DNA of 5,655 nt from JBAZYZ01 sp964361185 (GCA_964361185.1 CAYHZS010000047.1:1-5655); one strand, 5' to 3'. Shown: positions 1 to 5,655, numbered from the stretch's first letter. Program-made: numbers and translations. The notes: generated by a model not told the origin, from the letters alone.

Positions 1-271
1 GGCCGATAGTGCCGTGCTGGGTTAGTTTTCCTTCCTTTTCTAGTTCATCCAAATACCGCTCGGCAGTTGCGTTTGATACTCCTGCCAGTTTTTCCACATC
101 ATTGTTCTGGATTTTTCCGTGCTCCTGCACGAACGCGAGAATCTTTTGTTTGTTCTCGGCTTTCTGCCCCATTTGCTTGGCGATAAATCCAGTGTTTGTG
201 TTTCGCCGCGCAAAATACATTCCGAGTGCGATTCCGGCAAGAGCGACGATAATTAAGATAAAGTAGTTCAT
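1..271 (-). CDS. Membrane-anchored winged helix-turn-helix protein (3' end outside window)
   Basis: Starting from the ATG at 269-271 the frame is open to the left edge, giving 90 residues without a stop. Residues 3-20 (YFILIIVALAGIALGMYF) form a hydrophobic segment followed by ARR, a signal-anchor or single membrane helix with the positive end inside. After a short polar linker, residues 36-85 read as a winged helix domain: helix 1 NKQKILAFVQEHGK, helix 2 NDVEKLAGV, recognition helix SNATAERYLDELEKEGKL, then the beginning of the wing (QHGTIG) at the edge. This pattern is common in ArsR/DeoR-like and related wHTH regulators. It follows the HhH gene by 15 bases on the same strand, so it is probably co-transcribed; a TATAAT at 286-291 might give it its own transcript. 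Binding to DNA at the membrane, and control of this operon, are inference. The C-terminus is not visible. Confidence 0.8.
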   Translation of the reverse strand, partial: MNYFILIIVALAGIALGMYFARRNTNTGFIAKQMGQKAENKQKILAFVQEHGKIQNNDVEKLAGVSNATAERYLDELEKEGKLTQHGTIG

Positions 272-285
272 AGCAACGTGTCTGT

Positions 286-291
286 ATTATA
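286..291 (-). promoter_or_regulatory. Possible -10 element (TATAAT) ahead of the wHTH gene
   Basis: A perfect TATAAT on the minus strand lies at the end of the HhH gene, overlapping its stop codon, with 14 bases between it and the ATG at 271. The expected -35 position (around 309-314, GTCCAA on the minus strand) does not match TTGACA, and there is no TGn extension. In AT-rich DNA this could be chance. If used, it would give a very short leader for the membrane/wHTH protein. Confidence 0.25.
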
Positions 292-808
292 TCTGTCTTG
301 ATTTCTCTTTGGACCATTGCCATAGGGCTCTATCAAGAGTTCGTAAGGAAACTTTAGTCTGGAGAGCTAACTGTCGGCATTCATTTAGATACTGCAAATA
401 AAAATCTAGAGTAATCAATGGCTTCTGTATACCTAATGCTTCTAGCGCTCGAAAATCGATAATGGTAAATCTTTCAGGAAATATTGCGGTTAGAATTGCA
501 GAGGCAACTGGTATGTGTACTCCCCGGAGACCTAAAAGAACAGCTATAGCTACTCTATCTGTTTCTGCATCAATGGCGCGATGAAGAGCGTCTGAAATTT
601 CTGCGTCGCTATTTTGTGCGAGACGGGATCTGCCTCGTCCTCCTGTCTTCCACTCAAAAATCTCACCCAAATTATCGCGCGTAAATTGACCATTTCGAAT
701 CTTTTCCCCTGCCACGAGGGCATCAGCATCGTCATTAAAGGCGTATGCTTCTGCATACTTGCTAATCTCGCTTGTTTGAAATTGAAGACGAAATTGTATC
801 GTTTTCAT
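287..808 (-). CDS. Helix-hairpin-helix protein resembling HhH-GPD DNA glycosylases
   Basis: This 173-residue protein contains LRGVHIPVASAIL (94-106) followed by FTIIDFRAL (114-122). This matches the hairpin LPGVGxKTA and the conserved aspartate of HhH-GPD base-excision enzymes such as endonuclease III. The spacing from the position of the catalytic lysine to the aspartate is 18 residues in both, but here the lysine position is Pro100, while Asp118 is kept. That would fit a monofunctional glycosylase-like or purely DNA-binding protein rather than a glycosylase-lyase. There is only one cysteine, so no iron-sulfur cluster. The length is below that of full HhH-GPD enzymes, and the C-terminal TLDRALWQWSKE appears to be a conserved family tail. 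Its start overlaps the preceding acidic gene by 4 bases (ATGA), so the two are probably made together. The role in defence or in repair after restriction is inference; it may simply be an accessory protein of the island. Confidence 0.7.
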   Translation of the reverse strand: MKTIQFRLQFQTSEISKYAEAYAFNDDADALVAGEKIRNGQFTRDNLGEIFEWKTGGRGRSRLAQNSDAEISDALHRAIDAETDRVAIAVLLGLRGVHIPVASAILTAIFPERFTIIDFRALEALGIQKPLITLDFYLQYLNECRQLALQTKVSLRTLDRALWQWSKEKSRQI

Positions 809-933
809 AATTCTTCTGCGACCTCAACTGCCTCTTCCTCATCTAAACCATCGTCAATCAACTCCTGCGCCTTCTCGGCGACATCCTCGTCGATTTCGTG
901 CTCTACCATTAACCGTGCGATTTCTGGGTCCAT
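805..933 (-). CDS. Small, highly acidic 42-residue protein, function unknown
   Basis: A short gene translating to 42 residues, starting MDPEIARLMV and ending EAVEVAEEL. It contains 18 Asp/Glu against one Lys and one Arg, so the net charge is about -16. The pattern IDEDVAEKAQELIDDGLDEE predicts two or three short helices separated at the glycine. Reality is supported by position: it starts 9 bases after the stop of the nuclease-methyltransferase fusion, fills the gap exactly, and its TGA overlaps the next gene's ATG as ATGA, a standard sign of translational coupling. No Shine-Dalgarno sequence is visible. I do not recognise the family. Possible roles, all inference, are a DNA mimic or inhibitor that modulates one of the DNA-binding proteins in the operon, or a partner of the coupled downstream protein. 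Confidence 0.75.
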   Translation of the reverse strand: MDPEIARLMVEHEIDEDVAEKAQELIDDGLDEEEAVEVAEEL

Positions 934-942
934 TGATAATAG

Positions 943-2721
943 TTACGAAAAAATATCTTTCAAATCGTCACTGATTTTCGTCGTTGACTTGTGTGCTGGC
1001 GGCTTTGTTTTTTTGAATGTATTGGCAGTTTTTTTATCAAACAAGGGCAACGAATGCATCTTTTTTTCTGGCTCCGCGCCCATTATTTCTACCCGTGGAA
1101 TAGTCTTTAACTCATGCGTAGTGCTCCATTCGCGCCATTGGTCATAGATAATCGCGAGTTGCGGTTCAAGCCACTCACAGACCGCGCCGCTTTTTGATTC
1201 AGGCTCGTTCACGCTTGCCATAAATACTGGATAATCAAGTGCAGAAAAATCATCGTTGCCGATGGGATTTCTATTGTCTAGCTCTCTAACCTTCTGCGCA
1301 CAAAAAACAGACATTTTCATTGACGCTGTTTGTGCACCACCTCCTTGGCGTTTCGTTGAAGTTCCTTTTTTGAAAACACCGCGTGGCAAACCAACAATCG
1401 CTAACACTTTGCAATGTTTTGCAACATATTTACGCAAAAATTCGTCGTGAGAATTAGAGAAAAATCCTTCTGGCATGATTAGACAGATCTGTCCACCGAC
1501 ACTTGCGCTTGTAATCGCCTGCTGAATGGAAAGATTATATTCAGAAAAGTTATCATCTTTTTTGCCATTTCTGTCTAAATCTCGATCAAGGTGTCTGCCG
1601 ATTTTTACCAAATCGCCGTGCTCATATTTGTTTCCCCCGGCCGGATTACCAATTATCACATCCCAATTACTCCCTTGATCAAGCAAACCGTTCTCCTTTT
1701 TTACCGGCAAAGCATCTATCCATTCGCCAGTTTTTTTGAAATACAAGGCTAAATAAGTTTTGGCGACAATATAGGGCAATTCCTCTATATCCACACCACG
1801 GATATTTTCCAAATTGACTCCACGCTCAACAGCCGCGGCGAGAAAACCGCCACTTCCACATTCAAAATCCAAGACTCTCGTTTCCGGTCTAAAACCGCCC
1901 GACAAATCAACCATAAAAGCAATTATGCACTGTTCGGTAAGATACTGATTAAAACCACCTCCCTGAAAAGAACGGAGAATGGCGCGGCGAAATTCGTGGG
2001 CAATGTCCGCCCCAAGAGAAACCACGAGATCAAAGCGATCAAATAAATCACGCACCGCTTTTTGTCCTTGTATTGTCAAACCAGTATATGGCGGCTGACC
2101 GGCAAATTTATCGCCGTATGCCAAAAAATTAAGAATTTGCAAAGATACTTTTTTAATAACCTCGGCTGTAATTTTCTGCTCTTTAGCATCTGTTTTGAAA
2201 ATCGCCACCAGTTCATCAAAGAAATCTGCCTTGAAACCTCTCGTGTCTAGCGCGCGGGCTTCGTATTGTTCACTCAAACCGTAATATTCAAGAAGTTTGG
2301 CAAACGGCAAAATATCAACTTGTTCAGTCAGAAAATCCGGAATAGGTTTTGAATAATCAATTGCCCACTTATAAAATTTTATTTCTCTGCCGACTGTTGT
2401 CGCCAAAAACTTCGGTGGCATACCAGATGGTGCAAATTCTTTGTGATTAACCGGAAAATTGCGCAAATAATCTAATGCTTGATTGAGCGCGACTTCATGC
2501 GATCTATGTTCACGCTTGGCCTCTATAAGTAAGACTGGCTCACCATTCCAATAATAGACAATGTCTATGGTAGCTCCGGAACGCGCACCGCTCGCACGGA
2601 AAATAGGCACATCATTTATTTTTACCTGTTCAGAATTATTGAATGGGTAGCCGAAACCGCTTGCCAAGAGAGGCAAGATTTCGTTGGCAATATACGAATT
2701 TTCGGATTGCGATGTTGGCAT
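943..2721 (-). CDS. PD-(D/E)XK nuclease fused to a degenerate HsdM-like methyltransferase
   Basis: Probable restriction subunit, 592 residues. The N-terminal domain (about 1-130) resembles the HsdR N-terminal nuclease: D53 in TIDIVYY, E67-A-K69 in LLIEAKRE, then Q81xxxY85 in NQALDYL. A helical linker (about 135-250) leads to an HsdM-like domain: motif X FNQYLTEQ (257-264), motif I DFECGSGGF (285-293), acidic GVDIEE (309-314), motif IV region IIGNPAGG (356-363), MPEGFFSNS (416-424) and VGLPRGVF (443-450). Motif IV normally reads NPPY or NPPF; here the second proline and the aromatic residue are absent, and motif I has DF for DP, so methyl transfer is doubtful. Fusion plus separate S subunit resembles BcgI-type Type IIB enzymes. 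LDYPVFMASV (495-504) echoes the same element in the other methyltransferase. The Lys-rich, apparently disordered tail (about 545-592) carries SLPLF (557-561), similar to sliding-clamp-binding peptides. The start lies 3 bases after the hsdS stop. Confidence 0.9.
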   Translation of the reverse strand: MPTSQSENSYIANEILPLLASGFGYPFNNSEQVKINDVPIFRASGARSGATIDIVYYWNGEPVLLIEAKREHRSHEVALNQALDYLRNFPVNHKEFAPSGMPPKFLATTVGREIKFYKWAIDYSKPIPDFLTEQVDILPFAKLLEYYGLSEQYEARALDTRGFKADFFDELVAIFKTDAKEQKITAEVIKKVSLQILNFLAYGDKFAGQPPYTGLTIQGQKAVRDLFDRFDLVVSLGADIAHEFRRAILRSFQGGGFNQYLTEQCIIAFMVDLSGGFRPETRVLDFECGSGGFLAAAVERGVNLENIRGVDIEELPYIVAKTYLALYFKKTGEWIDALPVKKENGLLDQGSNWDVIIGNPAGGNKYEHGDLVKIGRHLDRDLDRNGKKDDNFSEYNLSIQQAITSASVGGQICLIMPEGFFSNSHDEFLRKYVAKHCKVLAIVGLPRGVFKKGTSTKRQGGGAQTASMKMSVFCAQKVRELDNRNPIGNDDFSALDYPVFMASVNEPESKSGAVCEWLEPQLAIIYDQWREWSTTHELKTIPRVEIMGAEPEKKMHSLPLFDKKTANTFKKTKPPAHKSTTKISDDLKDIFS

Positions 2722-2724
2722 AAA

Positions 2725-3549
2725 TCAAATTACATCTTTTTGCTCGGCGCGGATAACAGCTTCAGTGCGGGCAATTAAATCTTTAAGCATTTTCTCGGCG
2801 GTTTCTATATTTTTCTTGTACGCGACCTCATCACTTTTTTTCTTTGCCCCCATTGCCTTATCGTGATACGCGGACATTTTTTTGTATTCAGATTCAATAT
2901 GGGTTTGAATTGTTTCTGGAATAAGAGGAATCTGTATTGCCCTCACTTCGTCAAAACTAATATTCAACGTACCGACACCATTAATAAATCTTTCAACCTG
3001 TAACCAACCAAATATGGATTTCCAGAAAATAAGAACGTAAAAAGGATTAATTTTTTTATTTAAATCCAATATATCAACAAAGCTATCAACCACTGCATTT
3101 GGCGGTTTAATCGCTATAGTAATTCTGTTTTTTCCAACACCCGCAACTCCAGAGCGGGCAAACAAGATGGATTCATTTTTTAATTTTGCTCGTTCTATAA
3201 CCCAAGGGGAATCTTTTTTTACAAGCTTTGAGCTAACTAAATTCAAACCCGTGTAATCTATATCCCCTTGATTTACTAAATACACATCTTTGCCGCTATG
3301 ATCTTGTTTGCCTGTTACTATTGCTCCGTAGGTTAATTTGTCTTCAAACTGTCCAATGGTTCCAAGCTTAAACTTATTTTCTTTTAGAGCTTCCATGACT
3401 TCTACATATTTTGGATGCCAATATTCTGCACTCCATCTACTTGCCGGTTTTTCCTCCATTAACTCTTTAAGCGTCTTGTCTACTCGGACCATAATTGCCT
3501 CACGGCCGTTTTGGTCTTTGATTATTTGAACGAATTTTGAGTTTGCCAT
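2725..3549 (-). CDS. hsdS: HsdS-type specificity subunit with a single target recognition domain
   Basis: Specificity subunits bind the DNA target and tether methyltransferase and nuclease subunits. The 274 residues contain one target recognition domain (about 40-210) followed by one long helix (about 211-268). Typical HsdS signatures are ILFARSGVAGVGK (128-140) and the end of the domain, INGVGTLNISFDEVRAIQIP (189-208), leading into IPLIPETIQTHIESEYKK. Classical Type I HsdS has about 400 or more residues and two such domains. This half-size version must either pair with itself, giving a symmetric bipartite target, or recognise a single half site. The first 35 residues form a short extension before the domain. 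Stop is TGA, followed after 3 bases by the next ATG. The start ATG lies 12 bases after the methyltransferase stop and has no Shine-Dalgarno sequence. Target sequence cannot be predicted from this reading. Confidence 0.9.
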   Translation of the reverse strand: MANSKFVQIIKDQNGREAIMVRVDKTLKELMEEKPASRWSAEYWHPKYVEVMEALKENKFKLGTIGQFEDKLTYGAIVTGKQDHSGKDVYLVNQGDIDYTGLNLVSSKLVKKDSPWVIERAKLKNESILFARSGVAGVGKNRITIAIKPPNAVVDSFVDILDLNKKINPFYVLIFWKSIFGWLQVERFINGVGTLNISFDEVRAIQIPLIPETIQTHIESEYKKMSAYHDKAMGAKKKSDEVAYKKNIETAEKMLKDLIARTEAVIRAEQKDVI

Positions 3550-3561
3550 AGTGTTTATTGG

Positions 3562-4695
3562 TTAATTATAGAATTTTTGATAACTTTTTGCGACTGTCTG
3601 GAAATTATCTTTTGATATTTTCTCCACCGAGGCAAGAAACACCGGATAATCAAGCGGGGGTCTTTCTTTTTCCGGCAATTTTTTCAGGAACAGAATACTC
3701 GTTTTGGCGCTCGTGCCGGCTTGCTTGAAAGTCTCTCGCGGAAGTGAAACAATCGCCTCTACTTTTGTTTTAGTGGCGATAAAATCGCGAACATAATGGG
3801 CGTTGGAGTTGCTTAAAATACCATCGGGAATAATTGCCGCAATCCAACCATTAGGTTTAGCTAATTGAATAAAGCGTTCAATAAATAAAATTTCAATAGG
3901 ATAGGATTTTAATTTTTCTATTTCTTTTAGTGTTAAAATGTCTTTTAAATTTATCTCTATTCCATTTATGATTAGGTTGTGGTTAATTCTCTGGGGTAGA
4001 TACTTTTTATCTTTCCATATTTCCAAATTTATTAAATTTTTAGAAAGTTCTTTTAGTCCAAAGACTTTTATCTGAGACAGCGGCAATTTTACATGTTCGG
4101 TTGTTGTAACTTTTGACACTTTCTCTTCTTGTTCACCAAATAGAGTATCTAACTTTTGAGTGTATATCTTTTGCACCTTTTTAGCAGACAGTACTGATTC
4201 AGAAAGTGCCCTCATTTCTTCATATACACCCAACCCTCCATAGGGGGGATTCCCTACAACAGTGTTGAATTGCTGATTATCGATATCTTCCTTTTTCAGC
4301 TTATATTTATATTTATCTTTATGTTGCTCCCAGTGGATTCTATCTAAACCATTCTGATGAAAAAAATGTGCCTCTAAATCTTTCTCTTTGCCACCAAATT
4401 CTTTCAAGAGGTTGATTTGCTTCCAGCTTCTTACCACATTTTCATCGGTGTCCAAACCAAAGATCCATTCGGGTTTTGTAAATCCAGTTTCTACGGCTGT
4501 TTTTAAAAATATACCTTCGCCAACAGCCGGGTCAATTACAGAAGGATAATGCTTTTTCGACCCCCATCGACCAGTTTGTTTGTCTTCTTTTTCTTTCCAG
4601 ATATTAAGAATGTCAAAAACAAAGCCGACCACTTCCGGCGGAGTATAGAAAATTCCCAAATCCTGTTTTTTCTGTTTTTGGTTGTGCTTTGCCAT
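3562..4695 (-). CDS. N6-adenine DNA methyltransferase, compact HsdM-like (active motifs intact)
   Basis: Predicted to transfer a methyl group from SAM to adenine N6 in DNA, protecting host sites. The 377 residues show the gamma-class motif order: motif X region LGIFYTPPEVV (13-23), SAM-binding motif I DPAVGEGIF (55-63), acidic loop GLDTDE (80-85), catalytic motif IV NPPY (149-152), then IPDGILSNSN (289-298) and VSLPRETF (316-323), which are typical of HsdM proteins. The product is shorter than usual HsdM (about 500 residues): it starts almost directly at motif X, lacking the N-terminal helical domain, and ends soon after LDYPVFLASV. About 135 residues separate NPPY from PDG, more than in the second methyltransferase here (about 55), suggesting an insertion. 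That region is very AT-rich. The start follows the upstream stop by 2 bases, with no clear ribosome binding site, so translation is probably coupled. Specificity is expected to come from the S subunit encoded 12 bases downstream (inference). Confidence 0.9.
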   Translation of the reverse strand: MAKHNQKQKKQDLGIFYTPPEVVGFVFDILNIWKEKEDKQTGRWGSKKHYPSVIDPAVGEGIFLKTAVETGFTKPEWIFGLDTDENVVRSWKQINLLKEFGGKEKDLEAHFFHQNGLDRIHWEQHKDKYKYKLKKEDIDNQQFNTVVGNPPYGGLGVYEEMRALSESVLSAKKVQKIYTQKLDTLFGEQEEKVSKVTTTEHVKLPLSQIKVFGLKELSKNLINLEIWKDKKYLPQRINHNLIINGIEINLKDILTLKEIEKLKSYPIEILFIERFIQLAKPNGWIAAIIPDGILSNSNAHYVRDFIATKTKVEAIVSLPRETFKQAGTSAKTSILFLKKLPEKERPPLDYPVFLASVEKISKDNFQTVAKSYQKFYN

Positions 4696-4697
4696 AT

Positions 4698-5655
4698 TTA
4701 AATAATCTCAAAATGCGTTACCGCCATTAGTTCATCATCAATCTTGAGATCTAATTTTTTATCCAACCCCTCAAGCTCTTTCTGCTTGAGCGATTCTGCT
4801 TCCTGCCTCAATTTTAATTGTTCAAGACGCAATTTACCAAGCGCAATATCAATATCCCGCGCTCTCTTTTGTAATTTACGCCGCTCTTCCAGATCGGCGG
4901 AATTGTCACGCTTGCGATTAGCTTCAGCTTTTTCTTCTTCCAGCTTTTTCATTCTATCCTCAACTCGCAAAGCGTACCCGTCATAATAGCGGATGATGCG
5001 GTCGGTCTCGCGGTCAAATAATCGTTCATTGCGTTTTTGATATTTTTCAACCACTGGCTTTTTCCACTCCTGCCATTCCGCAAGGAGGATTTCTTTCTTT
5101 ATTGGCACCGAATCAATTGTTTTTTTGTTGCTTCGCGCCTCTACTGTGAGCAATTCGGCTGATGCGGTTTGGTCCAAGCTTTTGTATGTCTCGCCAGTTT
5201 TAAGAAAGCCGAAGGGCATAACAATCTCCTCGTTCTCAACGCCAGCAATTCTAAGTTTCCATAAGAATATAAATCCCTCTTTGCCGTTGCTCTTATCCAA
5301 CTGGGCAATTCTTTTACCATGCTTTCCTAATTCAAAAATAAGCGACGGCACAGGTTTGGTTTGGATAGCGAGTGCCTCCTCAATGATTTTTTTTACAACC
5401 TCGTGGTCTTTGTGAGCACGAGAAATTTTACCTTTTTCCTTATCCTCAAGCTCCCGAAACGCTATGGGTAATTCGTAGCCATCAACTTCAAAAACGGCAT
5501 CGCTAATTTTTTTCATACGACTGCCGAGAGATAGCTCGCATAGACGTAAAAGATCGCTGTCAAAATCAGAAATGACTTGTTTTGTTTCAAGGTCGGTTTG
5601 CTTAAAGAGTGCGGCGACGGCTTGGTCGGCGTTTTCTAAAAGTAGTTTACGGTAT
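4698..5655 (-). CDS. C-terminal part of a probable SNF2/RapA-type helicase (5' end outside window)
   Basis: The reading frame is open from the right edge of the window to a TAA at 4698-4700, giving 318 residues with no stop. The ATG at 5514-5516 is therefore most likely an internal methionine: 46 in-frame residues precede it, so the gene begins outside the window. No helicase motifs lie in this part. What is visible is a mixed alpha/beta region (about residues 50-180) followed by a long charged coiled coil (about 228-301) rich in K, E, R and L, and a short tail ending in HFEII. This layout matches the tail of large SNF2-like helicases found beside DNA methyltransferases, for example DISARM DrmD-like proteins (family knowledge). 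The helicase call rests on that resemblance and on position, two bases upstream of the methyltransferase. It could be another large coiled-coil ATPase. The role as motor or translocase of the restriction system is inference. Confidence 0.6.
   Translation of the reverse strand, partial: YRKLLLENADQAVAALFKQTDLETKQVISDFDSDLLRLCELSLGSRMKKISDAVFEVDGYELPIAFRELEDKEKGKISRAHKDHEVVKKIIEEALAIQTKPVPSLIFELGKHGKRIAQLDKSNGKEGFIFLWKLRIAGVENEEIVMPFGFLKTGETYKSLDQTASAELLTVEARSNKKTIDSVPIKKEILLAEWQEWKKPVVEKYQKRNERLFDRETDRIIRYYDGYALRVEDRMKKLEEEKAEANRKRDNSADLEERRKLQKRARDIDIALGKLRLEQLKLRQEAESLKQKELEGLDKKLDLKIDDELMAVTHFEII

Noticed and set aside
9..266. Plus-strand ORF of 85 codons
   Set aside because: It is the antisense shadow of the membrane/wHTH gene, whose domain pattern is clear on the minus strand.
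99..323. Minus-strand ORF in another frame (74 codons)
   Set aside because: It overlaps the wHTH gene and the end of the HhH gene out of frame, and has no recognisable domain.
614..1147. Plus-strand ORF of 177 codons
   Set aside because: It runs antisense across parts of three minus-strand genes with clear homology or coupling, and its product is a low-complexity Ser/Cys/Phe-rich sequence typical of a shadow frame.
2725..2727. Alternative genetic code with TGA as glycine (as in Gracilibacteria/SR1)
   Set aside because: TGA ends hsdS 3 bases before the next ATG and ends the acidic gene in an ATGA overlap, both normal stop contexts; no gene contains an in-frame TGA.
3565..3570. TATAAT on the minus strand just ahead of hsdS
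   Set aside because: There is no -35-like hexamer at 16-18 bases, and it lies within the last codons of the methyltransferase in a tight operon; probably chance in AT-rich DNA.
943..4695. Plain Type I restriction-modification operon (hsdM-hsdS-hsdR)
   Set aside because: The gene in the hsdR position has only the nuclease domain and an HsdM-like domain, with no helicase motifs, and S has only one recognition domain.
5125..5415. Plus-strand ORF of 96 codons
   Set aside because: It is antisense to the helicase-tail gene, with Ser/Leu-rich shadow composition.
5514..5516. ATG as the start of the rightmost gene (272-residue product)
   Set aside because: The same frame stays open for 46 more codons to the window edge with similar protein-like content, so this methionine is most likely internal to a longer gene.

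Overview
The window is one compact, single-direction operon segment on the minus strand, read from the right edge to the left edge. It holds seven genes: five complete and two cut by the window ends. The intergenic gaps are 2, 12, 3, 9, -4 (overlap) and 15 bases. There is no RNA gene, insertion sequence, CRISPR array or convincing terminator, and no stretch over 300 bases lacks a gene.

In transcription order: (1) 4698-5655, C-terminal part of a large protein that resembles the coiled-coil tail of an SNF2/RapA-type helicase; (2) 3562-4695, a compact N6-adenine DNA methyltransferase with intact SAM and NPPY motifs; (3) 2725-3549, an HsdS-type specificity subunit with only one target recognition domain; (4) 943-2721, a PD-(D/E)XK nuclease domain of HsdR N-terminal type fused to an HsdM-like methyltransferase domain whose catalytic motif IV reads NPAG instead of NPP(Y/F); (5) 805-933, a very acidic 42-residue protein; (6) 287-808, a small protein with a helix-hairpin-helix plus aspartate signature like HhH-GPD base-excision enzymes; (7) 1-271, the N-terminal part of a protein with one membrane helix followed by a winged helix DNA-binding domain.

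Together this reads as a restriction-modification defence locus of unusual composition. The nuclease-methyltransferase fusion plus separate S subunit recalls BcgI-like Type IIB enzymes. Here, however, the methyltransferase half of the fusion looks catalytically degenerate, a second intact methyltransferase is supplied in trans, and a helicase-like protein is added as in Type I or DISARM-like systems. My model (inference) is that gene 2 methylates, gene 3 gives the target, gene 4 is a nuclease docked to the S subunit through a pseudo-methyltransferase, gene 1 is the motor, and genes 5-7 are accessory or regulatory.

The host cannot be fixed from sequence alone. Moderate to low GC, tight packing, almost no Shine-Dalgarno sequences, normal use of TGA as stop, and a short membrane-helix/winged-helix protein would fit a Patescibacteria (CPR) genome, but this is only a suggestion.
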